From positions 58,550 to 122,549 of the forward strand of contig NZ_JBHRRZ010000010.1 in assembly GCF_042643265.1 (NCBI RefSeq): a DNA stretch of 64,000 bases, given 5' to 3'. The notes beneath the pieces are model-generated. The model was not told the origin of the DNA, did not search any database, and saw only the letters and a program-made list of their open reading frames with translations. Positions 50,845-60,280 of this stretch are shown here, one piece after another. A program made the position numbers and the translations under genes. Numbering within the stretch: the first letter of the stretch is position 1; each line of letters starts with the position of its first letter. Source of the stretch: Virgibacillus_O sediminis. GTDB lineage: Bacteria > Bacillota > Bacilli > Bacillales > Amphibacillaceae.

Positions 50845-51886
50845 CCATTAAGGATCTGCCCATTATACTGACCCGATTTGTATTCTTCAACTCGTCCAGG
50901 TTTTTTACCCCTATTCCGAACATCGCCATCTTCATTTCAAGTTCAATCTGATCCATTGCCTGGCAAACCACTTCCTCTGACTCCGTTGCCGCTTGGAGCA
51001 GCTGGCGGGCGAAGCCGATAATATCCGCTCCAATTGTTACAGCCTTGGCTCCATCCACCCCGGACTTCATCCCTCCACTAGCTACTAGAGGAACTTCTGG
51101 AAGTTTGCTGCGGACCGATACAAGACAATCCTTGGTTGGCAGACCCCAATTATTAAAGGCTTCTGCCGCCGCCTTTTTCAATGGATCCCTGGAACGGAGT
51201 TTTTCCACTTGGCTCCAGGAAGTTCCGCCAGCTCCAGCTACATCTATATAAGAAATTCCTGCATTGTACAACTTTTGCGCTGCCACGCCATCAATCCCAA
51301 AGCCTACCTCTTTGGCTCCTACAGGGACATCAAGAGAATTAGCGATCCTCTCTATTTTCGGAAGCAGATTCTCAAAGTTAAGATCTCCCCCATCCTGAAC
51401 TGCCTCCTGCAGGCTATTAAGATGCAATACCAGGGAATCTGCTTCGGTTTTATCTACAATCCTCTGAGCTTCCTCGGCACCATATCCATAATTCAACTGT
51501 ACTGCCCCAAGGTTGGCAATCAACGGAGCACGGGGGGCCTGGCGGCGTATAAGAAAGGAATCCTCATGGGCATCGCTCTCCAACAGGGCCCTTGTAGAGC
51601 CGAGAGCTACTGCCCAACCTTTCCTTTCCGCAGCAAGAGCTAGGTTCTGATTGATCTCAGCCGCCATTTCCGACCCGCCTGTCATCGAGCTTACCAGGAA
51701 AGGTGCCTTCAAAGTTTTACCCAAGAAACGGGAAGTCAGATCTATATCATCAAAATTGATTTCAGGTAATGCATTATGCAGAAAGGTTATCCCTTCTAAC
51801 CCAGTGGACTTCTCCACCCCTTCTACATTGTCAGTTAAACAAAGACGAATATGTTCAGTTTTACGCTGGTTGATACCCTTCTCCAT
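50831..51886 (-). CDS. fni: Isopentenyl-diphosphate delta-isomerase, type 2 (FMN-dependent)
   Basis: 351 residues. Interconverts isopentenyl and dimethylallyl diphosphate using reduced FMN. FLVSSMTGGSEMAAEINQNLA, QLNYGYGAEEAQ, LHLNSLQEAVQDGGDLNF, DVAGAGGTSWSQVEKLR and VASGGMKSGVDGAKAVTIGAD are typical. Monocistronic, with a terminator overlapping its stop. Confidence 0.94.
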   Translation of the reverse strand: MEKGINQRKTEHIRLCLTDNVEGVEKSTGLEGITFLHNALPEINFDDIDLTSRFLGKTLKAPFLVSSMTGGSEMAAEINQNLALAAERKGWAVALGSTRALLESDAHEDSFLIRRQAPRAPLIANLGAVQLNYGYGAEEAQRIVDKTEADSLVLHLNSLQEAVQDGGDLNFENLLPKIERIANSLDVPVGAKEVGFGIDGVAAQKLYNAGISYIDVAGAGGTSWSQVEKLRSRDPLKKAAAEAFNNWGLPTKDCLVSVRSKLPEVPLVASGGMKSGVDGAKAVTIGADIIGFARQLLQAATESEEVVCQAMDQIELEMKMAMFGIGVKNLDELKNTNRVSIMGRSLMEENS

Positions 51887-52031
51887 GGTTGCTGTGGCTC
51901 CCTTCTTTGTTTAATCATATCTTACCATTATCCTTCCTCCCAGTAAAAAGGAATCACCACATAGTAATTACTTGTCTACCGGAATAAAACGTGGTATAGC
52001 TTAACATATCATCAAATCGGGAGGAACCAAA

Positions 52032-52571
52032 TTGAAACAACGTGCAAGAAGGTTTGCCGAGGCCGCCCACCGTGGCCAAAAAAGGAAAAACACGGATGCC
52101 CCCTATATCACCCACCCAATCCGGGTTGCTGAGCGGCTGGAGGAACATGGCTTCCAGGAAGAGTTGATATGTGCAGGCTACTTGCATGATGTGGCAGAAG
52201 ATACCGACTACAACCTGGAGGATATTAGGATGGAATTTGGCGAAAGAATCGCCTCTCTGGTGGAAGCCCATACGGAAGACAAATCGAAGACCTGGAAAGA
52301 AAGGAAACAGGCAACCGTCAATCATCTGAAACATGCAGAAAAAGAAGTCAAATATCTGATTGTAGCCGACAAGTTGGACAACCTCCTAAGTTTGAAACAG
52401 GACATTGAGGAACATGGAGAAAGGGTTTGGAAAAATTTCAATGCAGGCTATGAGGATCAGAAGTGGTATCATCAATCGATTGCCAAATATATGTATCATG
52501 GACTTAGCAAGGAGGATATTCCACCCTATTTCTATCAATTCGAAGAAACAGTCAGACAGGTGTTTGGCTAA
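52032..52571 (+). CDS. HD-domain phosphohydrolase (MESH1/SpoT-like small alarmone hydrolase type)
   Basis: 179 residues from a TTG with GGGAGG eight bases upstream. HD signatures: HRGQKRKNTDAPYITHPIRVAE, GYLHDVAEDTDYNLEDI, VADKLDNL. This is the manganese-dependent hydrolase fold of the RelA/SpoT N-terminal domain and MESH1, without a synthetase domain. Likely removes the 3'-diphosphate of (p)ppGpp or of a related nucleotide. The role is inferred from the fold. Confidence 0.85.
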   Translation: MKQRARRFAEAAHRGQKRKNTDAPYITHPIRVAERLEEHGFQEELICAGYLHDVAEDTDYNLEDIRMEFGERIASLVEAHTEDKSKTWKERKQATVNHLKHAEKEVKYLIVADKLDNLLSLKQDIEEHGERVWKNFNAGYEDQKWYHQSIAKYMYHGLSKEDIPPYFYQFEETVRQVFG

Positions 52572-52604
52572 AAAAAGAGATGCAGATTTCTGCGTCTCTT
52601 TTTA
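52570..52604 (+). terminator. Terminator after the HD hydrolase gene
   Basis: AAAAAGAGATGCAGA pairs with TCTGCGTCTCTTTTT (one G-T pair), starting at the stop codon. Confidence 0.85.
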
Positions 52605-52659
52605 TGGATCGATATGCCGCGCCCCTTGTGATCGTTGACATAACAAACCTTTAACTAAA

Positions 52660-52810
52660 TAAACGGACAATGAGTCAATTAGCGAAGGAAACTTAGCCAC
52701 CCGGGGAAGGAAAGGCATAAATGAGAGCCCGTAGTGTGTCCCGACGAGGGAATTCACCAGCCACTTACAGAAAGCGGCGTGTCCCGGACCGACTATATCT
52801 TCGGGTAGAA
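52660..52810. repeat. Diverged copy of a dispersed intergenic element
   Basis: Shares ordered blocks with 2790-2850 (AAGGAAACT, GGGGAA, TAAATG, CCCG-TAG, TGTGTC). It shares CACTTACAGA with the mgsA-larA spacer (about 14490-14500). No gene. GC-rich relative to surrounding spacers. Confidence 0.45.
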
Positions 52811-52829
52811 AACTTTAGTCATAGTCTCC

Positions 52830-53342
52830 TCACTCGTCATTCCAGATGATTTCCCCGTATTGGTTTACATGGTCTATTTTCACATCAAAGTAATGCTTTG
52901 TGTAGAAGTGCTTCAACCTTTCGACATGGTCAAAATCACGCTTAACAAGATCGCCAGTAATATACTGGACGTTTTCTTGGCGCGCCAATTCTTTAAGGTG
53001 CTTCATTAAAAGGGATCCATACCCCTTATTTTGCTCGCCTTTTATATCGGCGATATGCAGAGTGTTTTCATCTTTATATTCTGCTTGAATGGCTGAATCC
53101 CAGTTCCCACGGAAAGGCTTCCTGCAGTCATGAAGCATGAGCTGGAACGTCTTACTGTCTTTATCAGCAAAAATGACCGTCCAATTGTCATCCTTTGTCT
53201 GGTCAATGCTTATTACTTCGGACCTCTTGGCTATCTCTTTGATATTATTCTGCATCCGGAACAATTGAATTTCAAGGGTATCCAATTCCTGCTTCAATTC
53301 TTCCTTATCCTTCTCTTTTTCAAGAAAAGCTGTATATACCAT
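52830..53342 (-). CDS. GNAT-family acetyltransferase with N-terminal coiled coil
   Basis: 170 residues from the ATG at 53342 with AGGTGAT upstream. Residues 5-45 form a heptad-like helix (EKEKDKEELKQELDTLEIQL). The C-terminal part has the acetyl-CoA loop GEQNKGYGSLLMKHL and NVQYITGDLVKRDFDHVERLKHFYTKHYF. Substrate unknown. Confidence 0.8.
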   Translation of the reverse strand: MVYTAFLEKEKDKEELKQELDTLEIQLFRMQNNIKEIAKRSEVISIDQTKDDNWTVIFADKDSKTFQLMLHDCRKPFRGNWDSAIQAEYKDENTLHIADIKGEQNKGYGSLLMKHLKELARQENVQYITGDLVKRDFDHVERLKHFYTKHYFDVKIDHVNQYGEIIWNDE

Positions 53343-53439
53343 AACAATCACCTGATAGAATTAAATTATTGGTGTAAATAAACACACAGTTTGCAATTTT
53401 ACCAGATAACAACTGGCCCTTCAACCGTATCTTACGAAT

Positions 53440-54003
53440 TCAGATCCTGCGATATAAGAAACATCCTGCTGTATGGTCATCCACCATCCCAATTGCCTGC
53501 ATGAATGCATAGCAGATGGTCGGCCCGACAAATTTAAAGCCTCTTTTTTTCAAGTCTTTACTCATTTCCTCTGACTCCTTTGTATAAGCCGGTATCTCTA
53601 AATGGCTCTCCCACTCGTTCCGCATGGTCTCTCCCCCAGTAAACTGCCAAATATACCGGTCGAAGCTTCCAAATTCCCGCTGAACTTTCAAAAAGCAATT
53701 GGCATTGGTGATTACTGAACGGATTTTCAATCGGTTCCTGATAATTTCTTTGTTCTGCAGGAGCTCTTCTACTTTTTCTTCCTCATAGTTACTGATTAAC
53801 TCAGGATGGAAATCATCAAAAGCCTGTCGGTATGCACCTCTCCGTTTGAGGATAGTCAGCCAGTTCAACCCTGCCTGGGCTCCTTCCAGGGTAAGCATTT
53901 CGAACAGCTTACGATCATCGTGGACAGGCCGCCCCCATTCTTCATCATGGTATTGGATATAGATAGGGTCACCCGTAACCCATTCACAACGGTTGATATT
54001 CAT
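53440..54003 (-). CDS. tag: DNA-3-methyladenine glycosylase I
   Basis: 187 residues. Removes alkylated adenine from DNA. RCEWVTGDPIYIQYHDEEWG, MLTLEGAQAGLNWLTILKRR, FVGPTICYAFMQAIGMVDDH. The zinc-snap ligands Cys6, His19, His177 and Cys181 are all present. One base after the sulfurtransferase stop, so co-transcribed with it. Confidence 0.95.
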   Translation of the reverse strand: MNINRCEWVTGDPIYIQYHDEEWGRPVHDDRKLFEMLTLEGAQAGLNWLTILKRRGAYRQAFDDFHPELISNYEEEKVEELLQNKEIIRNRLKIRSVITNANCFLKVQREFGSFDRYIWQFTGGETMRNEWESHLEIPAYTKESEEMSKDLKKRGFKFVGPTICYAFMQAIGMVDDHTAGCFLYRRI

Positions 54004-54004
54004 C

Positions 54005-54847
54005 TCATTCTTCCTTTGTCGCTACTTCATTTTCTTCATAGGAAATCCAGTCGCTGAAACTGCCGGGGTAGAGTTTCACCTTTTCATAACCCGCCATTTT
54101 TAGTGCGAGTACATTTGGACAAGCGGAAATGCCCGAGCCACAGGATACGATAATCTCTGTATGTTTCGGGAGGGAGGAGAAATGCTCTTCCAGTTCTCCG
54201 TTCTTTTTCCATGTCCCGTTCTCCTTAAATAGGTCCTTCCAGAAGTAGTTCTTCGCTCCAGGTATATGACCCGCCTTAGGATACAAGGGCTCTTCCTTCC
54301 CCAAATATCTGTTCCTCGACCGGGAGTCAATTAATATAGCTGCATCCCTATCAAGCTTCTCTTTCACTTCTTCTATGTCTGCTATTTGATTTTCCTTGCG
54401 GGAAGCGCGGAATTTCTTTGCCTTCAATTCAGGCAGTTCAGCAGTAACCTCATATCCTTCTTCGGTCCACCTATTATACCCGCCTTCGAGTACATATGTC
54501 CGTTCATGGCCGAGGATATGAAGCATCCACCACAGCCTGGCAGCAAACATATCGTTATCCTGATCATATATAACCACTGTAGTATCATGATCTATCCCGA
54601 TATTCCCTGCCTTTGCTGCAAACAGATTCATGTCGGGAAGTGGGTGTTTTCCCCCATGTTTTTCCGGCTTTCCGGAAAGGTCTTTTTCCAAATCCAAATA
54701 GACCGCCCCAGGAAGATGGCTCTCCAGGTACATCTTCCTTCCAGCGTCCGGGTCATTAGGATCGAAGCGCACATCAATAACTACCGTATTATCCAAATTG
54801 TTATCCAGCCGGTTTTTCAGTCTGTTGACGTTTATCAAGAAAGGCAT
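54005..54847 (-). CDS. Thiosulfate/3-mercaptopyruvate sulfurtransferase (tandem rhodanese)
   Basis: 280 residues, two rhodanese domains. The first is inactive-type (VIDVRFDPNDPDAGRKMYLESHLPGAVYLDLEKDLSG). The second holds the active-site loop CGSGISAC with catalytic Cys236. Transfers sulfur to thiol or cyanide acceptors. GGGGGA ribosome site. Ends next to tag. Confidence 0.93.
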   Translation of the reverse strand: MPFLINVNRLKNRLDNNLDNTVVIDVRFDPNDPDAGRKMYLESHLPGAVYLDLEKDLSGKPEKHGGKHPLPDMNLFAAKAGNIGIDHDTTVVIYDQDNDMFAARLWWMLHILGHERTYVLEGGYNRWTEEGYEVTAELPELKAKKFRASRKENQIADIEEVKEKLDRDAAILIDSRSRNRYLGKEEPLYPKAGHIPGAKNYFWKDLFKENGTWKKNGELEEHFSSLPKHTEIIVSCGSGISACPNVLALKMAGYEKVKLYPGSFSDWISYEENEVATKEE

Positions 54848-55110
54848 ATTACTATTCCCCCTACTAGTTTCTTAACTTAATCAACTTCCATTACACTGTC
54901 ATCTTTCATTCTACCTGATGGCAATGGAGAAGCATAGTTATTTTTTAAATTTTCCAAACCTTTTACTTTCTAATTAAATCTCTCTTTATTTTCCCTTTCC
55001 CCAACAATTATAACATCGGTCACCCCAATCAGATGGTCGGCGATCAACTACGCGTCCTTCTTATAGAATGTGGTAATATTTAACCAAATGAATAAAGGGG
55101 AGAACATGAA

Positions 55111-56343
55111 ATGAAAGAGGATATTATCAGTCGGTTTACCTCCTATGCTAAGATCAATACCCAATCAAACGAGGATAATCCTTCAACACCTTCCACTCCA
55201 GGCCAATGGGAACTCGCTGAACTTCTGGTCAAAGAACTGAGGGAAATAGGTATGGATGATGCCTCCGCTGATGAATATGGTTACGTAATGGCGACTCTTC
55301 CGTCCAACACGGACAAAAATATTCCCACCATAGGGTTCTTGGCCCATCTGGATACAGCTACAGACTTCACAGGAGAACATGTAAAGCCACAGATTATCGA
55401 GGAGTTTGACGGCAAAGACATTGTGCTTAACAATGAACAAAATGTGGTGCTCTCAGCAGAGGATTTCCCTGAACTGCCAGGATACCAGGGCCATACTTTG
55501 ATTACCACAGATGGAACTACCCTGCTGGGTGCAGATAATAAAGCGGGCATAGCCGAAATCATGACTGCCATGGACTACTTAATAAAACACCCGGAAATTG
55601 AACATGGCAAGATACGAGTGGCCTTCACTCCGGATGAAGAAATTGGGCGTGGGCCGCATAAATTTGACGTAGATAGATTTCATGCCGATTATGCCTACAC
55701 GATCGATGGCGGATCATTGGGTGAACTGCAATATGAAAGCTTCAACGCTGCCGCTGCCAAAATTTCCTTCAAAGGAGAGAGCGTACATCCGGGCACAGCT
55801 AAAGGAAAGATGGTAAATGCCGGTAAGATAGCAGCTGAATTCATTCAGAAGTTTCCCGAAACAGAGGTACCGGAACAAACGGAAGGTTATGAAGGCTTCT
55901 ATCATTTAATTTCCCTGAAGGGGGATGTAGAGCATACCGAGGTATCCTATATTATCAGGGACTTTAACCGGAAGAAATTCGAAGAGAGAAAGAATACAGT
56001 AGAGAGATTTGTCCTAGAAATCAATGAAAAGTACGGAGAAGGACGAGCTGAACTGGACATGAACGATCAATATTATAATATGCGGGATAAAATTGAACCG
56101 GTGAAAGAAATTGTGGATATTGCTGAACAAGCAATGGCCAATCAAGGTATCGATGCCCTAATCAGACCAGTAAGAGGAGGAACAGATGGCTCTCAAATCT
56201 CTTATATGGGATTGCCGACCCCAAATATTTTCACTGGCGGGGAGAATTTCCACGGTAAATTCGAGTATATATCTGTGGACAATATGGTGAAAGCTGTCCA
56301 TGTCATTGTGGAGATATGCCGCTTATTCGCAAAGGGAAAATAA
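55111..56343 (+). CDS. pepT: Peptidase T (tripeptide aminopeptidase)
   Basis: 410 residues, M20 zinc peptidase. GFLAHLDTATDF with metal His/Asp, DGTTLLGADNKAGIAE, AFTPDEEIGRGPHKFD with catalytic Glu, YTIDGGSLGELQYESFNAA, and RGGTDGSQISYMGLPTPN. Cuts N-terminal residues from tripeptides in the cytoplasm. GGGGAG before the ATG. Monocistronic. Confidence 0.96.
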   Translation: MKEDIISRFTSYAKINTQSNEDNPSTPSTPGQWELAELLVKELREIGMDDASADEYGYVMATLPSNTDKNIPTIGFLAHLDTATDFTGEHVKPQIIEEFDGKDIVLNNEQNVVLSAEDFPELPGYQGHTLITTDGTTLLGADNKAGIAEIMTAMDYLIKHPEIEHGKIRVAFTPDEEIGRGPHKFDVDRFHADYAYTIDGGSLGELQYESFNAAAAKISFKGESVHPGTAKGKMVNAGKIAAEFIQKFPETEVPEQTEGYEGFYHLISLKGDVEHTEVSYIIRDFNRKKFEERKNTVERFVLEINEKYGEGRAELDMNDQYYNMRDKIEPVKEIVDIAEQAMANQGIDALIRPVRGGTDGSQISYMGLPTPNIFTGGENFHGKFEYISVDNMVKAVHVIVEICRLFAKGK

Positions 56344-56350
56344 AGTAAAG

Positions 56351-56374
56351 GGCGGAACTAAACCTCCGCTCTAT
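56351..56374. terminator. Short hairpin between pepT and the MFS gene
   Basis: GGGCGGA pairs with TCCGCTC across the MFS stop codon, weak stem with one mismatch. Possibly a shared terminator. Confidence 0.4.
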
Positions 56375-57548
56375 CTTGGTTGATATACTTAGTAGCTACC
56401 AAGCCACTGCAGGTAAGCACAGCCAGGCCGGCGAAACCTCCTGAATACCCCCAAAATTGTACAAGGAATATAGCAAGTAATGGACCCGCAGTAGCACCGA
56501 GAAACAAAATAAACGCATAATAAGCAGCAGCCATTGCTCTAAGCGGGCCACCCAGTTCTCCAACCAGCATCATGATTGCCGGGAACGTTATAGAAATTCC
56601 CGCCACATATAGAATACTGCCTATCACCAATAACCAGTACTCATCTGCCATCCCCAAACAGATTAAGCTGGCTGCAGACATGCCCAATCCCATCCTTAGT
56701 ACTCGAAGCAATCCAAGTCTTTTTACAAATGCCCCGGCAAAAGGGGAAAGAGCCATCCCAATCAGCCCGGCCGCCCGTACTTGGATAATCCTCTTCTCGC
56801 CCACTGAATGGACAGACTGCAAGTAATCTCCTAATATAGTGTACATACCAATAAAGGTTAGTAGAAGGGTAAACGTAATCCCATAGCAAAATAGCAGCCC
56901 TTTATTACTGAAAATCTCCTTTACTTGCCCAAAATAACTATAGGGCCCATCATTCTCTTTTGCCTCCTTTTGCCGGGCTCGCGGGAATTTCCCTATTACG
57001 GCTGCCATGCTAAGCAAGTAAAGGAAACCCATAAAGAAGAAAACCATTTTCCAATCAAACGTTTGAACAATGGAATCACCTATCACTTGGCCGAAAATGC
57101 CTGCAGATACAAACCCAAAACTGATCCACCCTACCGCTGTAGTTCTTTTTTCAGGCGGATAGACATCAAATACAAAAGCTAAAGCTGTCGGTGCAAAAGA
57201 GGCAGCAAAAAACCCTTGCACCCCTCTCAACACAGTAACCGAGTAGAAATGTCCAGCCATTGCAATCGTGCAGGTAATAAATGCGAGCATTCCCATGCCG
57301 ACAACAATAATAAGCTTGCGGCCATACCTGTCAGAGAGCGGGCCAAACAGCAAAAACCCAAAAGCATAAAACAAAGAAAACGCACTACTTGCAGCCGCAG
57401 CTGTACTATATGTCACCCCGAACTCCTTCGCAAACGAAGAAACAAGCGGTATCGTGATATAGACACTGGAAACCACCACCAGGGCACACCAGAACAGGAG
57501 AGCTGTAAGTGTGGACAGACTGTTCGATTCAACCGATTTTCGCCCCAC
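56358..57548 (-). CDS. MFS transporter (drug/small-molecule exporter type)
   Basis: 397 residues from a GTG at 57548 with GAGGGGG upstream; the frame to 57611 has no ribosome site. Twelve helices; motif A-like GPLSDRYGRKLIIVVGMG and TAVGWISFGFVSAGIFGQVIGDSI are typical of YnfM/AraJ-type MFS members. Substrate unknown. Confidence 0.88.
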   Translation of the reverse strand: MGRKSVESNSLSTLTALLFWCALVVVSSVYITIPLVSSFAKEFGVTYSTAAAASSAFSLFYAFGFLLFGPLSDRYGRKLIIVVGMGMLAFITCTIAMAGHFYSVTVLRGVQGFFAASFAPTALAFVFDVYPPEKRTTAVGWISFGFVSAGIFGQVIGDSIVQTFDWKMVFFFMGFLYLLSMAAVIGKFPRARQKEAKENDGPYSYFGQVKEIFSNKGLLFCYGITFTLLLTFIGMYTILGDYLQSVHSVGEKRIIQVRAAGLIGMALSPFAGAFVKRLGLLRVLRMGLGMSAASLICLGMADEYWLLVIGSILYVAGISITFPAIMMLVGELGGPLRAMAAAYYAFILFLGATAGPLLAIFLVQFWGYSGGFAGLAVLTCSGLVATKYINQDRAEV

Positions 57549-57711
57549 TGTTATATCCCCCTCAAAGGCTTCTATTGTTATGGTTATGTAGTGGGGCAGT
57601 GGATGGTTCATGCATACCTTAGTGCACCGCTATATTTGTGTTGCCCCCTTCCTTGTCTGTATGGGAAAATAAAAGACAGTATAAAAAGTGTGGGATGAAG
57701 GAGAGAAAATC

Positions 57712-58746
57712 ATGATCAACTTAAGAATCTCAGCTATTTCAGCAGCCTGCTTTCTTTTAATCTTTGCCGCAGCCTGCACAGATGCCGGCACGAAAAAGCC
57801 GGAAGTAACAGAATCAGAAAATGGAGCTGACAGTGAAGCCGCTTCAGAGAATAATGAGAAGAAACCGCAATTAACCTTACCTGAGAAAGGGCTTCAGAAG
57901 AAGGATGAAGGTAAGGAAGTGACCGAATTACAGAATGTGCTGGCAGCGATCGGCTATCCCATATCTGCAAACGGTGTATACGATGAATCGACTACTTGGG
58001 CTGTTACCGACGTACAACTCCAGCATGAAGAATTAATTCCGCTAGGCATATACAATCAACAGACAAAGAAAGCGTTGGATGAAGCACTATCCGGATCCTT
58101 CAATCCAGAACCCGGTAAAGGACTGCCGCAAGAAACGGTTACAACGACTTCTGATGAAAGTACTCCTGTAATCGCCAACCCTTATGATCAATTGGCCCTC
58201 GTGAACAAACAGCAGGCATTGCCGAATGATTATACCCCCGAGGACTTGGTTGTCCCGGACGTGCGTTTCCCTTTTGAAGATGACCTGCCTAAAAAGAAAA
58301 TGCGGAAGCCTGCAGCAGAGGCGCTGATGAATTTATTCCAAGCAGCCGAGCAGGAGGATATCGAACTTTTCGCCCAATCCGGCTATCGTTCATATGAAAG
58401 ACAGGATTCCCTATTCACTGCCTATGCCAACGAGAATGGTGAGGAAGCTGCCAATAAATTCAGCGCCCGCCCTGGCGAAAGTGAACACCAAACCGGCTTG
58501 ACCATGGATATAACCAGTGCTTCGGTGAATTTTGAATTGACGACGGATTTCGGTGAAACTAAGGAAGGCAAATGGGTGGAAGAAAACGCAGCTGAACATG
58601 GGTTCATTATCCGCTATCCAGAGGGAAAGGAACACATAACCGGATATCAATATGAACCGTGGCATCTGCGCTATGTCGGTGAAAAAGCTGCAAAAGAAAT
58701 CATGAATCAAGGGATCACTTTAGAAGAATATTTGGAAAAAGAATGA
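57712..58746 (+). CDS. M15 D-alanyl-D-alanine carboxypeptidase lipoprotein with peptidoglycan-binding domain
   Basis: 344 residues from the ATG at 57712, after AAGGAGAG. Lipobox FAAACT, an acidic linker, a PG_binding_1 domain (EGKEVTELQNVLAAIGYPISANGVYDESTTWAV), then a VanY-type domain: SGYRSYERQDSLF, RPGESEHQTGLTMDIT with zinc His/Asp, YEPWHLRYVG with zinc His. Trims peptidoglycan pentapeptides outside the cell. Terminator follows. Confidence 0.92.
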   Translation: MINLRISAISAACFLLIFAAACTDAGTKKPEVTESENGADSEAASENNEKKPQLTLPEKGLQKKDEGKEVTELQNVLAAIGYPISANGVYDESTTWAVTDVQLQHEELIPLGIYNQQTKKALDEALSGSFNPEPGKGLPQETVTTTSDESTPVIANPYDQLALVNKQQALPNDYTPEDLVVPDVRFPFEDDLPKKKMRKPAAEALMNLFQAAEQEDIELFAQSGYRSYERQDSLFTAYANENGEEAANKFSARPGESEHQTGLTMDITSASVNFELTTDFGETKEGKWVEENAAEHGFIIRYPEGKEHITGYQYEPWHLRYVGEKAAKEIMNQGITLEEYLEKE

Positions 58747-58776
58747 ACCTGCTGTTTTAGTAGGTTCATTCTTTTT
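58742..58776 (+). terminator. Terminator after the carboxypeptidase gene
   Basis: AATGAACCT pairs with AGGTTCATT, an 11-base loop, followed by CTTTTT; starts at the stop codon. Confidence 0.85.
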
Positions 58777-58862
58777 CTGGGAAAATTTCCTATCGGGTTT
58801 TAAGGAGTATTATCTGGGTAAGAAAAATACGAGGACTAACCGATAGGATAGGGGGGATTCAA

Positions 58863-59459
58863 TTGTTTGGCATAGTGGATTTTATATCCCTGGTATTTTC
58901 TATTTTTATTATCCTGCCTGTAGTCTCCATTATCAGGGAATTGGGTTTTTTTATTGCCAGTAAACTCCTAGGAGCGAAAGATGCAAGAATCACTATTGGT
59001 TCTGGGCCGAACCTTTTCAGTTTCTCCATCTTTGAGATCCGCAAGTTTTATTTTATCTACAGCTGGTGCTCATACGATGAGCTCCGGCGGGACACAAAGT
59101 GGTCTCACGTCTTCCTATATGCATCGCCTATGCTAGCCAATCTGCTGACAGCATTTACCATTAATGGTCTGCTGGCAAATGACTTGCTTGATGCGGAAAC
59201 ATTTTGGAACAGGTTTATCTTCTATGCCCTCTATTTTGTAGTTTTCGATGCCATCCCACTTTATTATCCGGATGGACAACCTAGCAATGGCAGGGTAATC
59301 TATGACTTGCTCCGTTACGGGAAACGAAGTGATTTCGAACGCAGTGATCCTCAAATGACTGCATCCACGGATGAGTTTTCGGATGAGGATGAGGATGAAG
59401 AAGAGGTAAATAGAGAGGAACAAGAAAGAAAGAAGGAGGATGAAAAAAGAAAGGATTAG
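58863..59459 (+). CDS. M50-like membrane protein lacking zinc-binding residues (pseudoprotease)
   Basis: 198 residues from a TTG with AGGGGGG eight bases upstream. About four membrane helices. Residues 25-29 read RELGF where site-2 proteases have HELGH, so both zinc His are lost while the surrounding FIASKLLGAK stays typical. Residues 136-143 (PDGQPSNG) with VFDAIPLYY match the M50 NPDG/LDG motif. The C-terminus is a highly acidic then basic tail (DEFSDEDEDEEEVNREEQERK). Probably inactive as a protease; a regulatory or scaffold role is inference. Confidence 0.7.
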   Translation: MFGIVDFISLVFSIFIILPVVSIIRELGFFIASKLLGAKDARITIGSGPNLFSFSIFEIRKFYFIYSWCSYDELRRDTKWSHVFLYASPMLANLLTAFTINGLLANDLLDAETFWNRFIFYALYFVVFDAIPLYYPDGQPSNGRVIYDLLRYGKRSDFERSDPQMTASTDEFSDEDEDEEEVNREEQERKKEDEKRKD

Positions 59460-59534
59460 GAGCGGAAGGCTGTGGATGCCTTGCCCCCCAATTCAATCCA
59501 ACCGCGTCTTGCTGGCAAATGGAAATAATCTTTT

Positions 59535-60077
59535 TTATCGTAAACTGCCTGACTGACCGTTGTACACATGTACATCGGAATCAATACGGCTATCCAAAGC
59601 CCGTATCCGTTCCAACGCTGACTCCGCATCAATGGATTTATAATGGTGGTTTCCCCCTGATTCCTCGTCAGCTTCATCAGCCATTGCAACTACCTCCTGC
59701 AGTGGCTTCAACTTCAACTCGCCCTCCGGCAGATAAGAGTCGGTATGCAATAAGATGGCCACGGCAATCTCCTTGGCTGTCTGACGGTCCTCTCCTATGC
59801 GGATCAGCAATTTATGGGCCCGGCTTGCTCCTTTAATTGCATGAATATCATTTTCTTTATAGAGCTCATAATCCCATTCCCCATTCCGATACCAGGTGTA
59901 ATGCCCGATATCATGCAGTAGGGCTGCTTTCGCTGCATAGTCAGGGTTGACGTCATACCTTTTTGCAAACATATATGCATACTCAGCCACAGCAATAGCA
60001 TGGGCTATTCCTGACCGTTTCAGGTATTTCTGTGTTATAGGATGGATAAATATCTGCTCCAATGTCACGTTTCTCAT
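59535..60077 (-). CDS. HD-domain phosphohydrolase (YueE-like)
   Basis: 180 residues from the ATG at 60077, five bases after GGGGAGG; the longer frame starts inside weak context. HD motif KAALLHDIGHYTW, further metal residues in AVAILLHTDSYLPEGEL and VVAMADEADEESGGNHHY. Likely acts on nucleotides or phosphate esters; substrate unknown. Confidence 0.87.
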   Translation of the reverse strand: MRNVTLEQIFIHPITQKYLKRSGIAHAIAVAEYAYMFAKRYDVNPDYAAKAALLHDIGHYTWYRNGEWDYELYKENDIHAIKGASRAHKLLIRIGEDRQTAKEIAVAILLHTDSYLPEGELKLKPLQEVVAMADEADEESGGNHHYKSIDAESALERIRALDSRIDSDVHVYNGQSGSLR

Positions 60078-60180
60078 TGCCGCCTCCCCTTTCATAAATT
60101 TTTACGAATATACCATGTATCCCGCGGTTTTGCAATGGATAATTGCCGTTTCTTTTATTGGATAAACACCATTGATGTCT

Positions 60181-60243
60181 TTGATTGATTTTAAATGTTT
60201 TTGGTTGTTTGTGATTGATTTCTGCAAACGTTTGCCTTATAAT
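60181..60243 (+). promoter_or_regulatory. fru operon promoter with regulator repeats and a cre site
   Basis: TTGATT (60215-60220), 17-base spacer, TATAAT (60238-60243). Two direct TGATTGATTT repeats (60182-60191 and 60212-60221) are 30 bases apart, three helical turns, and fit a DeoR-type FruR site. TGCAAACGTTTGCC (60223-60236), a cre with one mismatch, fills the promoter spacer, so CcpA would block it directly. Confidence 0.7.
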
Positions 60244-60280
60244 CCAAGTTAGTAAATGAAATGAATATTGGAGATGCGAA

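Noticed and set aside
58863..59459. Active site-2 protease
   Set aside because: Both histidines of HExxH are replaced (RELGF).
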